59,520 nucleotides of DNA. Origin: a virus. This document shows, in pieces, positions 1-7,187 of the stretch. Below the pieces are notes generated by a model, which worked only from the letters and a program-made list of their open reading frames with translations, was not told the DNA's origin and did no database searches. Within the stretch, counting starts at the first letter, position 1, and each line of letters begins with the position of its first letter. The stretch is taken from positions 1 through 59,520 of IMG/VR virus record IMGVR_UViG_3300024265_001017, one strand, 5' to 3'. Position numbers and translations under genes: made by a program.

Positions 1-41
1 CGTGTTGTCTTTTAGCAGTAGACCCGACTTTGGCTGGTTTG

Positions 42-185
42 TTACCTTCTTTGTTTTGGCCTGTCGAGCGCAATAGTAAACGCTTTCTTGGCCTTCGTAC
101 AGAAACGTTTTAGACCCTTGTATGGCGTGTCTCTAACCGTAAGCTCGCCTCTACATGTGAACGGGTCGTATTTTCTTTCGGTCAT
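42..185 (-). CDS. small basic hypothetical protein (47 aa)
   Basis: I do not recognise this protein. It has 47 residues, is Lys/Arg-rich, and ends in RPKQRR. The ATG at 185 is preceded by a GAGGGGGT ribosome site at good spacing; an upstream in-frame ATG at 242 lacks one. It lies downstream of the large gene-free region and points toward the left edge. If the genome is circular, it is followed directly by the small leftward genes at the right edge. Weakly supported as a gene because of its size. Confidence 0.5.
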   Translation of the reverse strand: MTERKYDPFTCRGELTVRDTPYKGLKRFCTKAKKAFTIALDRPKQRR

Positions 186-643
186 GTCATCAACCCCCTC
201 ATTGTTGAAACCGGGCAGTCCCAAGGCCCACAGTTGACCCACTCGCTACCGCCGTCGCGGAATCTGGTAAGCTCCCGTGTGGGGAGGGACTGCAAAATGT
301 TTGAGCTAACAAGCTACCTCCAGGTTTAATCTAGTGATAGCACTTAAAAGCTGCTCTCAGTGTAGTGGGACAGCTACTCCCAAAAGACTGCTCATTGCTT
401 TGTCGCTTACCAACCTAGCAGTTAGGTGTCCCTATTCTGACTGGGACATGTCAGCGTGTCACGTACAAACGCCCTGACACCGCGCCGCGCAACTATTGTA
501 CCCGTCTGTGGTAGTCTCGCCACTTAGACTCTCGGGGTATTTCAACCCCTGCCTCCCAAGCAGACTTACCCTCCAGTAGTATCCAGGCATTGCTTTTACC
601 GGCGTTGCCGAACGCGGGAGCTTGCTAGCTCAAAACATATAGA

Positions 644-707
644 GGCGGCGCAAGGAATCGAACCTTGATTGAGGTCTGGGCGACCCCCTTTGCCAATTTA
701 ACCCGCC
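644..707 (-). tRNA. degenerate tRNA-like element
   Basis: On the minus strand a perfect T arm (CAAGG-TTCGATT-CCTTG) and a 5-bp anticodon-type arm (GGGGT-CGCCCAG-ACCTC) are joined by only 3 nt. The acceptor pairs in its first 5 positions (GGCGG/CCGCC) and mispairs at 6-7. Only about 10 nt are left for a D arm, and position 33 of the loop is G rather than T. The formal anticodon would be CCC (Gly). It may be a decayed tRNA, a tRNA mimic or part of the larger structured RNA. Decoding function is doubtful. Confidence 0.3.
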
Positions 708-1281
708 GAATCCTTGAGTACCTAGTGACCTATAGTTTCTGGTGTCTGTAACACCAGCGAACATGCGGGGCGAAAACCCCTACCACTTCCCTTCCTCAAG
801 GCAAAATCAATTGATAGCTGGCTGAGTTACACGCCGACAGAATCCGGCTCCTCTCCACTCCACATTACCTCACTCGCCACACACGGGGCAAGCTCTGCCC
901 ATCGTTCGGTCTCCGACCCCCATGTCAGAGTCCTACTAGAGAGGGCATCACTTGATACGCATGACACCGAGCTATCAAAACGCGCCGTGGGTACTCGCTC
1001 TCCACTTCCAGAGAGTTTGCCGATGCTCAGGACTTACCTTTGCGCTTTCCTCTTTGCCTGTCATCTTTTCGGGTACTAACTACAGCGCGTAGACCACCAT
1101 GAAACAAACATCTACACCCATGCGGCTTGGTCGTAGCCCGTAGAGGTTAGCATTGCCCTTCCCCACGAAAATGTATAAAATGTCCAAGCAAGCTGCCTAG
1201 CACCTAAACTCAAGGCTTTGAATCCCCATTCACCCGCTATTTAGGATGTTGGGTTGGAGAATCCGCTTGCTCGAAAACGTT

Positions 1282-1365
1282 CTGTCAGGAAACTATGCTC
1301 GAAACGTTGCCGTCCATACGCCGACAACACGACTCGCCGTGATGGGACGAGGAAGTGCCTGACAG
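1282..1365. repeat. 8-bp inverted repeat closing a ~70-nt domain
   Basis: CTGTCAGG at 1282-1289 is the exact reverse complement of CCTGACAG at 1358-1365. The interval carries further short pairings. This is the kind of long-range stem expected in a folded RNA, and it lies centrally in the gene-free region. Confidence 0.55.
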
Positions 1366-2694
1366 TTAAAACTTTTATAAAGTGCTTGGTGGCGCTGCTC
1401 CATCTGCGAGTCCATCTGTGTAATCGGTCTCCGTTCGCATCTTGTTATGCCCAGCAGAGTGCCCGCGTTACCAAGCGGCTTTGTGCTTTTATAATCGAAC
1501 TGACCAGCGGGCCATCGTTGCACAGGTGATGTAATTTTAGGGCGCTTACCTGTTAGAAGACGTTGCCTATTATCCGCTGTTATCAGCTCGAAAGTGATTA
1601 TCAAAAGAGCAAGCGGCCCACAGTAGGTCTTGCGACCCCACCCCGGCGAAAAGTAGCTCACTTCCGCGCTCATAAACTTGGTCGAGCAGATGCTCTAGGT
1701 TACCCACTGTCGGCACCAAATCTTTGCGCTAAGTGCGGGAAACTGCATGGAACCTTCCAAGTCAAAGGGCGGTTACCCTAACCCTCGACCACTTGCCCCT
1801 CAGATAATCAGTTCTAAGCTTCAATAGATAACCCGACTGCCTACCCCGTAGCAGCCGCGGCCAAACCGGACAGCGCATAGGGCAGATTTTGTTTTCAAGG
1901 AAACTCAAGGCACCGCCTATTTCGCTCCGCGGAGCTACTTTGCGGTACTATTGTAGTCTTGCGGTCAATCGCAACACCGTCCAAGCGACCTCACGTTTCC
2001 GACCAGCTTCGTCTGTTTCAACTGCTTGGTGGCCGTTGCTTGGTTGTCGAGCTATCAATTAAAGCTCAGAACTTTTGTTATTGACTAGATTGTTTAGCAG
2101 GCAGTCTCCCGAGGTGCCCGCATCTCTATGTCAGGCATATTTTGTGCGGTATGTCGGTGGTCGCCGTCCTTACGTGTCAGCGGTTCAAAGGCGCTAAACA
2201 CATGTCAGACAATTTTCGGTGGCTTGACGGACTTACTACCTTCGCGCTTTCGCTTGAATGTGGTTGCCGTCTAAACTCTTCGACTTACTCCGCTCTGTTG
2301 CCTTGCTTTCAATGCTACCCTTGCTGCTTCACGGTCACGCTTTCAACGCTCGACCTTGCCCGCGGTGCGACGAATCGCTATCCATTATGACTTTTAAGCC
2401 AGCGGCTCTCTGTTGTAGTGTGACCACACACCGAAAACCTCGGTGCGGTCAGGAACTATCATATGGAGCTTTAGCTGGACTGCGCGAACTATTTACAGCC
2501 AAGAGGCTGCTTGCTAAACTTTCTAGTTTGTAATTCAATCGGCAGGTCAGACTTTCTTGTCAAGCCCTCTACTCAACTTTGAGGGTCTGTCCCTGTCGGG
2601 TCGCTACTAGCTCCCGATTGCCTTCCCACCGTTCCCCGTTTGTCTGGGGCTTTTCCTTCCCTTGAGCTTCTTTGGTTCTCTCTCTCTCGGTACA

Positions 2695-2700
2695 ATTATA
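2695..2700 (-). promoter_or_regulatory. minus-strand -10 box (TATAAT)
   Basis: A consensus TATAAT reads leftward into the gene-free region. No good -35 lies at 17 bp; TTGTAT at 2722-2727 is 21 bp away. It would start the candidate large RNA and possibly the leftward small-gene series. Position relative to the region supports it more than the -35 does. Confidence 0.35.
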
Positions 2701-2801
2701 TCCTATCATATCTGGCCGGGAATACAAGCCGGGCCGTTAGCGCCTGCCGTGCGTATTTTCTCGATTTTTGAAAGATTTTTCGTCTTTTTCGGTAATACCG
2801 T

Positions 2802-2823
2802 GGGGGGTTTTAGTAGTCCCCCC
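2802..2823. terminator. G6/C6 hairpin between divergent units
   Basis: Six G, a 10-nt loop and six C form a strong hairpin. No U-run follows on either strand, so a classical intrinsic terminator is uncertain. It separates the leftward -10 box from the endolysin promoter. Confidence 0.35.
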
Positions 2824-2848
2824 GGTGGTTTAAGTTGTCAAAGTGCGT

Positions 2849-2854
2849 TATAAT
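2849..2854 (+). promoter_or_regulatory. -10 box upstream of the endolysin
   Basis: TATAAT lies about 40 nt before the endolysin ATG, at a sensible distance for a transcript start plus an AGGAGG leader. The -35 region (TGGTTT-like) is poor, so it may need an activator. Confidence 0.4.
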
Positions 2855-2894
2855 GTATGCACTATATATATACCCGCAAAGGAGGGAAAATAAC

Positions 2895-3443
2895 ATGCTT
2901 TACACAAAAAGTTTAGCCAAGGGTGACAAAGGCCCGAGCGTTGCGGATTTACAACGTCGAATTAACCACCATCATTTCAAAGTGGTCGGCCCAGATGACG
3001 GTCACTTTGGGGAGAATACAAAGATTGCCGTGGTACGTTTTCAAGATGCGTTCGGACTCGCACAAGATGGCGTAGTTGGCCCGAAGACCCAGAACAAGCT
3101 TATGGTTGGTGGTCAAGTCTCTGCTCATTTCAACATCTTCCACGATGTTCTTTACAGTCGAGGAAACGGTGACTTGATTCTACGCGGCGAGCTTATTCAC
3201 CGCTTAGAGGTAGTGCGCTCGATACTCGGCAACAAGCCAGTGATTGTAAACTCCTGTTTTAGGGACGAACGCTATAACTACATCATCGGTGGAGCAACCC
3301 GTTCCCAGCACAAGAAAGGAGCGGCTGGCGACATTGTTGTCATTGGTGTCAGTCCTACGGGCGTGGCAAATGCTGGAAGGCAGGCAGGCTTTAAGTTCAT
3401 CCAAGTTTATTCTGGATTTACGCACCTTGACATTCGCGCTTAA
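2895..3443 (+). CDS. endolysin: peptidoglycan-binding domain + M15-type peptidase
   Basis: This 182-residue protein probably cleaves peptide cross-links in host peptidoglycan at lysis. Residues ~8-70 fit a peptidoglycan-binding_1 repeat (GPSVADLQRRI, FGENTKIAVVRFQ, GVVGPKT). The C-terminal half has M15/YcbK-like signatures: NSCFRDERYN, GGATRSQHKKGAAGDI with the zinc His and Asp, and a terminal FTHLDIR with the last His. No signal peptide is visible, so export would need the holin-like protein encoded near 19.1 kb. The start at 2895 has a near-perfect GGAGGG site; an in-frame ATG 60 nt upstream has none. It is the first gene of the rightward block, far from the holin, which is unusual for a lysis cassette. 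Confidence 0.85.
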   Translation: MLYTKSLAKGDKGPSVADLQRRINHHHFKVVGPDDGHFGENTKIAVVRFQDAFGLAQDGVVGPKTQNKLMVGGQVSAHFNIFHDVLYSRGNGDLILRGELIHRLEVVRSILGNKPVIVNSCFRDERYNYIIGGATRSQHKKGAAGDIVVIGVSPTGVANAGRQAGFKFIQVYSGFTHLDIRA

Positions 3444-3541
3444 ATCGTTTATAAACGGGAAGCATCATGTATCGAGAAGGGTTGTGAGCTGGCAGAAGTG
3501 GTGGGTGGGAATGTTTGCAACCAATTGGAAGGGGCAATAGG

Positions 3542-3733
3542 ATGACACTTAAAAAGAAGAGAATAGCAATCCGCGGTTTTAAGCACAAGAAAGTGCCTAG
3601 TCACCCGGTCGGGTGCCGCGGATTTCTGCATCCACTACGGAGCGACCCAGAGCATTATGTGGTTTGTGATTTTTGTCACTGGTTAATAGCTCTGCCGGTA
3701 GCCGAAAAATATGGGTATAGGGGAGAAGTATAA
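3542..3733 (+). CDS. small Cys/His-containing hypothetical protein (63 aa)
   Basis: Function not recognised. The N-terminus is basic (MTLKKKRIAIRGFKHKK). A cluster of Cys and His residues around VVCDFCHW suggests metal binding. The ATG at 3542 follows GGAAGGGGC. An in-frame ATG at 3515 has weaker support. Its stop overlaps the next gene's ATG (TAATG), as in a translationally coupled operon. Confidence 0.6.
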   Translation: MTLKKKRIAIRGFKHKKVPSHPVGCRGFLHPLRSDPEHYVVCDFCHWLIALPVAEKYGYRGEV

Positions 3734-3909
3734 TGGCAAATGACAGACCACAAGATGTACCATTGACATTAGCAGAATCAGCCATTGGGTTGCATGAATT
3801 TTATACATCACTCGTTGATGCTGGTTTTGATGAAGACCAAGCACTATACTTAGTTGCCGAATTGTTGAGTGGTCAAGCGGGAGGCGGCGGGTATGTCGAA
3901 GAGTACTAA
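3733..3909 (+). CDS. small helical phage protein (58 aa)
   Basis: The core LAESAIGLHEFYTSLVDAGF, followed by DEDQALYLVAELL, is amphipathic and helical. It matches the general pattern of short LHE..kSL..AGFt..eAL.L proteins common in phages, whose role is unknown. Start by TAATG overlap with the preceding gene. It overlaps the start of the next gene by 17 nt. Confidence 0.7.
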   Translation: MANDRPQDVPLTLAESAIGLHEFYTSLVDAGFDEDQALYLVAELLSGQAGGGGYVEEY

Positions 3910-4147
3910 GGAGCTGACTCGCTTCAATACTCCCGGCATCGTTCTTTGTATGCCCTACTGTGAAAACCTGTATTTGTGGAACACCGTACTCCAACAGGGC
4001 GAACCGGCGCACGTTCTCTTTCACTATCGCTGCATAAAATGTGGCGCGAACCACTTGGGCGTACTGGATGAATACTTTCTCGGCAAGAGCTGTCGAGAGA
4101 CTACAAGGATGGGGAATAATGAAAATCCACCAAGTTGTACACTGTAA
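3893..4147 (+). CDS. zinc-ribbon-like hypothetical protein (84 aa)
   Basis: Unrecognised. Cysteine pairs (VLCMPYC, YRCIKCG, and a later C) suggest a zinc ribbon. The ATG at 3893 follows GGAGGCGGCGGGT; the in-frame ATG at 3869 has no ribosome site. It overlaps both neighbours, typical of compact phage early regions. Confidence 0.6.
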   Translation: MSKSTKELTRFNTPGIVLCMPYCENLYLWNTVLQQGEPAHVLFHYRCIKCGANHLGVLDEYFLGKSCRETTRMGNNENPPSCTL

Positions 4148-4406
4148 GAAAGACCTCTATGATATCTATATAGGAAGACCCTCTAAGTGGGGCAACCCAT
4201 TCCCGCTTGAGGACGAGAGCCAACGCCTGCTTGTCATTGAGAAGTACAGGCAGTGGGTACTCAGCCAACCGGAACTTGTGGCAGCATTGCCCGAGTTGAG
4301 GGGCAAAGTGCTTGGTTGCTGGTGTGCCCCGCGGCCCTGTCATGGGGATGTGCTTGTTGAGCTTGCAAATCGGGGGAAGAAAAATGATATGTCCGTACTG
4401 CGATAG
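4119..4406 (+). CDS. DUF4326-family protein (95 aa)
   Basis: The pattern YIGRPSKWGNPFPLED...ELRGKVLGCWCAP(R)PCHGDVL is diagnostic of DUF4326, a small domain frequent in phages and of unknown biochemical role. The conserved Cys-rich CWCAPRPCHGD suggests a metal site. The ATG at 4119 follows GGATGGGG, whereas upstream in-frame starts lack a ribosome site. It overlaps the previous frame by 29 nt. Confidence 0.85.
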   Translation: MKIHQVVHCKKDLYDIYIGRPSKWGNPFPLEDESQRLLVIEKYRQWVLSQPELVAALPELRGKVLGCWCAPRPCHGDVLVELANRGKKNDMSVLR

Positions 4407-4488
4407 TGACGACACGGTTGAGATATTTGGTGACTACCGCGGTTGTAATTCTTGCAAAGCCAGTTGGAAACCACTAGATAATACTTGA
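4384..4488 (+). CDS. zinc-ribbon micro-protein (34 aa)
   Basis: MICPYC...GCNSCKASW has two CxxC pairs separated by 14 residues, a minimal zinc ribbon. A GGGGGAAG ribosome site precedes the ATG, and the frame overlaps the end of the DUF4326 gene. Role unknown; could bind nucleic acid or protein. Confidence 0.65.
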   Translation: MICPYCDSDDTVEIFGDYRGCNSCKASWKPLDNT

Positions 4489-4543
4489 CTTTCTTTCTGA
4501 TGGCCTTTACTGTGGCACTCGTAACAAAATCTATGGGGGGGGA

Positions 4544-5569
4544 ATGAAAGTGAGTAGAAACCGAAGACGAAACCAGCCGAGAGTACCCTGGCCCGATGTA
4601 CTTGGTCGCAAACAGGAGAACCCGGCGAGTGCTAGGGACGCTTATGCTGACCTCGGCACGTATGATGTAAGTCTGCGGGACGTTTACGTTGACAGTGGCG
4701 CGGACACAGATGGTTTGGTTAAGTACAAAGCGCCGAATCACCGTGCAATCGTTCGTGGCCCACTAGTGAGTGACGACGACCCAGCAGAACGCATCTTCAA
4801 CGTTGTCGGGAAGAAATACCGCCTGATAACTCCAGACAAAATTGTGAACCTATGGGACGAACACATAGGACGACCAGTTACTAGCATCGGTGCGCTCGAC
4901 CACGGAGAGAGATTCTTCCTGGCGACTCAGTTACCGACCATTAGAGTGGCTGGCGACGATGATAAGGGTATCGAGAATACCTTGGTGCTTGTCAGCCCAA
5001 TGAACGGTCGAGAGGCTATCATCGGAATGCTTGTCCCAGTGCGGCTTGTCTGCATGAATGGCATGGTGACGATGGGTGACGTTGTTGAGGCGTTCACACT
5101 AAAGCACTACCAGAACAACCTCAACCAGTTGCCGGAGTGGTTGGCTGGCGTGTACCAGCGAAACGTAGCGAACCTGGAACGCATGGAGCTTACTTGGAAT
5201 CGCTTAGCTGCTAAGACGGTTTCTAGTCAAGAAGTAAATGATACTCTGGATGTAGCGTTTCCACTGCCCGTTGCTATGCCCGATATGGACTTAGAGGCGC
5301 GGCAGAAACATGAGAGGCGCTGGGATAGCGCTCAGAGCCACCGTAACTTGACCAGAGAGTTCTTTGCTGGACGAGGTTCGGGGATGGACAACAAAGCGAA
5401 CAAGGGCACCGAGTACGGTCTGTATAACTCGATTGTCGAGCTTATAGACTGGGGTGCTGAGAAGAATGAAGGCGCTAAAATGGCTACCGTGCGCTCAGCC
5501 GCAATGGGTATGGCCGCGAAGAAGAAAACCCAAGTACTCAATCACTTGGTAGAGAGGATAGCGGCGTAA
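4544..5569 (+). CDS. DUF932 / phage-plasmid-like protein (341 aa)
   Basis: The length and the run from YKAPNHRAIVRG through VVGKKYRLITPDKIVNLWDE and VRLVCMNGMV fit the DUF932 (TIGR03299-like) family. It is widespread in phages and plasmids and its biochemical role is unknown. It is translated from an ATG after a G8A tract. The stop overlaps the ATG of the following nucleotidase gene (TAATG), suggesting coupling. Family assignment is good; function is open. Confidence 0.75.
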   Translation: MKVSRNRRRNQPRVPWPDVLGRKQENPASARDAYADLGTYDVSLRDVYVDSGADTDGLVKYKAPNHRAIVRGPLVSDDDPAERIFNVVGKKYRLITPDKIVNLWDEHIGRPVTSIGALDHGERFFLATQLPTIRVAGDDDKGIENTLVLVSPMNGREAIIGMLVPVRLVCMNGMVTMGDVVEAFTLKHYQNNLNQLPEWLAGVYQRNVANLERMELTWNRLAAKTVSSQEVNDTLDVAFPLPVAMPDMDLEARQKHERRWDSAQSHRNLTREFFAGRGSGMDNKANKGTEYGLYNSIVELIDWGAEKNEGAKMATVRSAAMGMAAKKKTQVLNHLVERIAA

Positions 5570-6126
5570 TGTTGAACCGAAGACGGTTAGTGGTTGATAT
5601 GGATAACACCCTGTATGCCGCGCCGTTTGCCGAAGCTGTCAGAGTGATGTGGGGAGCGGATGCTCCCCCATCTTCTGAGGTGCCTACTTGGTTGTGGTAC
5701 AAAGACCACGTTAATAAAGAGCAGTGGCGAGAGGCGATTAACTTTGTGCATGATAGGCAGAGCTACTATCCGCCGTTTCCAGGGGCAGTACAGGCATTGA
5801 GAATGGCGAGCAAGCATTTCCATATCATTGTAACTAGCCAACGACCTGAAAACATGAAAACGGGGGTTGATTGGTGGTTAGCTATTAACGGTGTATGGGC
5901 AGATGAAACAAGTATCACCGACAAACCGAAAACGTTCAAACCTGGGGATATCGTGGTAGACGATGCTCCGCACAACATTGTGGAAGCGATTGAGAGCGGC
6001 GCACAAGTAATCTCCTTGGTATACCCCTACAATAGACATACATCGGCGCTAGGAGCTACGCTAGTGAGCGACTGGGCCGGTATTAGAGCAGCATTAAAGG
6101 AAGTGATGGAACGTGACACGAAATAA
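5569..6126 (+). CDS. HAD-superfamily 5'(3')-deoxyribonucleotidase-like protein
   Basis: A 185-residue HAD phosphatase. Motif I is LVVDMDNTLY (both Asp near residues 10-12), motif II is IIVTSQRPEN, and motif III/IV is KPKTFKPGDIVVDDAPHN. It resembles the NT5C family that hydrolyses nucleoside monophosphates. In a phage this would adjust dNMP pools or remove modified nucleotides. A kinase or other phosphatase substrate cannot be excluded. Coupled by start/stop overlap to the DUF932 gene. Confidence 0.8.
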   Translation: MLNRRRLVVDMDNTLYAAPFAEAVRVMWGADAPPSSEVPTWLWYKDHVNKEQWREAINFVHDRQSYYPPFPGAVQALRMASKHFHIIVTSQRPENMKTGVDWWLAINGVWADETSITDKPKTFKPGDIVVDDAPHNIVEAIESGAQVISLVYPYNRHTSALGATLVSDWAGIRAALKEVMERDTK

Positions 6127-6316
6127 TGACCACATCGGCAAATCGGTGGTTGATAATCGAACAATCCGCTATCAGTGTGACCATTGTGACAATAAACCGG
6201 ATACCATAGCGGTTATCATGCGCGGCGGGTACGTTCAAAAGCAGTTATGCTCTAAATGTTACACAGAGCAATACCCGAAAGACCCAATATTTGACAAGGG
6301 GGTTATCAAGCAATGA
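6113..6316 (+). CDS. zinc-ribbon hypothetical protein (67 aa)
   Basis: Starts at a GTG inside the end of the nucleotidase gene (AAGGAAG about 10 nt upstream). It contains YQCDHC and QLCSKCY, two CxxC knuckles about 25 residues apart. No known function. Confidence 0.65.
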   Translation: MTRNNDHIGKSVVDNRTIRYQCDHCDNKPDTIAVIMRGGYVQKQLCSKCYTEQYPKDPIFDKGVIKQ

Positions 6317-6669
6317 GAAGTCGAAGACTATTGATTGGGAAGAAAGCGCCCAATATAGAGGGAGACATTCCCGACTATGAACAAACGTGGTACTGCATAC
6401 CTCTGAGCAGTGATGACACTTTTCCAGACGGTTCAGAGGTTCCCAGCAGAGCCGGTTGGAGCAAATCAAAACCGCCTTACTGGATTAAGCTAGGTGAGGG
6501 TGTAAGCTGGGCGGGAGCAATCACGTTTGGCGCTACTAAGCGCGTTTTGGTAGATGCCGCTAAATCGTTTGGAGCCAAGCGAATCGTTTGGCTTGACAGA
6601 AAAAATAAAACCGCGGTTTCGGAAATTTTCGTAAATACTCGGTCTGAGAAAAAGAGGGGGGTGGCCTAG
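6313..6669 (+). CDS. paralogue A of a duplicated phage protein (118 aa)
   Basis: Unrecognised family. It shares with the protein encoded at 6856-7125 the pattern WYCI, FPDG, WIKLGEGxSW, AITFG and FGAxxxVW in the same order, so the two genes are a duplication. This copy carries an extra basic C-terminal tail. Its ATG overlaps the previous stop (ATGA). The gene between the copies has NUMOD3 motifs. Confidence 0.65.
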   Translation: MRSRRLLIGKKAPNIEGDIPDYEQTWYCIPLSSDDTFPDGSEVPSRAGWSKSKPPYWIKLGEGVSWAGAITFGATKRVLVDAAKSFGAKRIVWLDRKNKTAVSEIFVNTRSEKKRGVA

Positions 6670-6854
6670 TGCCTAGTGGTAACCCAGGAAAGAAGCATAC
6701 GCAAGAACATAATGACAGAGTAGCGGCAGCACATAGGGGTTTGCATCATTCAGAAGAGACCAGGAACAAACTGAGCGAAGCAAACATAAAAACATGGAAG
6801 AAGAAAGTAGCCGATGGCTATGTATCGCCGTTAAAAGGAAGGAGAAAATGTTGA
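6669..6854 (+). CDS. stand-alone NUMOD3-motif protein (61 aa)
   Basis: GKKHTQEHNDRVAAAHRG and HHSEETRNKLSEAN are two tandem NUMOD3-type motifs, the DNA-binding repeats of GIY-YIG and HNH homing endonucleases. No nuclease domain is present. It begins at a GTG overlapping the upstream stop, after an AGGGGGG site. It is probably a remnant of a homing endonuclease or a minimal DNA-binding protein. Its place exactly between two paralogues is notable. Confidence 0.65.
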   Translation: MPSGNPGKKHTQEHNDRVAAAHRGLHHSEETRNKLSEANIKTWKKKVADGYVSPLKGRRKC

Positions 6855-6855
6855 T

Positions 6856-7125
6856 GTGAGAAAAAGATATGATACTGTACAGGACTATGCGGTCAATTGG
6901 TACTGCATTCTACGTGGTGATGGTGAGTTTTTTCCTGATGGGCTACCGACCCCACACTTGAGTCGGAGCGCGTTCAGACGTTCACCAAGGAAGCTTATCT
7001 GGATAAAGCTTGGTGAAGGAAAGAGTTGGCACAACGCAATTACTTTTGGCCCCACAGTTAGTACAACCGTGGAAGCGGCAGAGGACTTTGGTGCCACTGA
7101 TTTGGTATGGTTTGAACCACTGTAA
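6856..7125 (+). CDS. paralogue B of a duplicated phage protein (89 aa)
   Basis: Shares WYCI, FPDG, WIKLGEGKSW, AITFG and FGATDLVW with the protein at 6313-6669. It begins at GTG after AAGGAG. The stop codon lies in the loop of a hairpin that could end transcription. Function unknown. Confidence 0.65.
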   Translation: MRKRYDTVQDYAVNWYCILRGDGEFFPDGLPTPHLSRSAFRRSPRKLIWIKLGEGKSWHNAITFGPTVSTTVEAAEDFGATDLVWFEPL

Positions 7126-7134
7126 CAGGTGGTT
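7115..7134 (+). terminator. hairpin around the stop codon of paralogue B
   Basis: AACCACTG pairs with CAGGTGGTT (one bulged G) around a TAA loop that is the stop codon itself, followed by TACTTTT. The short U-run makes it a modest intrinsic terminator. A new promoter begins immediately after it. Confidence 0.4.
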
Positions 7135-7161
7135 TACTTTTGCTGAGAAGACCGTTATAAT
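7133..7161 (+). promoter_or_regulatory. sigma70-like promoter for the 7188 gene onward
   Basis: TTTACT, 17 bp, TATAAT. The -10 is consensus and the -35 matches 4 of 6. It lies 27 nt before the 7188 start with AAAGGAG between, and immediately downstream of the hairpin. It probably begins the replication transcript. Confidence 0.6.
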
Positions 7162-7187
7162 CGACTGACAAGAACAAAGGAGCCAGA

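Larger units (their letters stand above)
242..2690 (-). ncRNA. gene-free, hairpin-rich 2.4-kb region; candidate large structured RNA(s)
   Basis: No open frame here has a ribosome site plus plausible protein sequence, which is very unusual for so long a stretch of phage DNA. On the minus strand there are many local hairpins: GGTC-GCAA-GACC (1626-1637), GCGA-UUCG-UCGC (2367-2378), CAGCC-UCUU-GGCUG (2496-2509), a long interrupted stem at 2422-2450, a 7-bp stem at 739-757, GGGG/CCCC at 767-780 and an 8-bp stem closing about 70 nt at 1282-1365. A -10 box at 2695-2700 could start a leftward transcript. Orientation is inferred from this box, the GNRA/UUCG loops and T-arm-like sequences. The size and tRNA-like neighbours recall GOLLD/ROOL RNAs, but I cannot run a covariance search. 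It may hold more than one RNA. Confidence 0.5.

Noticed and set aside
826-850. Plus-strand CCGACAGAATCCGGCTC resembles the 3' conserved part of RNase P RNA (ACAGAA..CCGGCTTA)
   Set aside because: The essential upstream partner (GAGGAAAGTCC-type P4 strand) is not found on the plus strand within 350 nt.
1254-2533. Several ORFs of 72-126 codons on both strands in the gene-free region
   Set aside because: No ribosome sites, implausible composition, and mutual overlap on opposite strands; the region looks like structured RNA instead.
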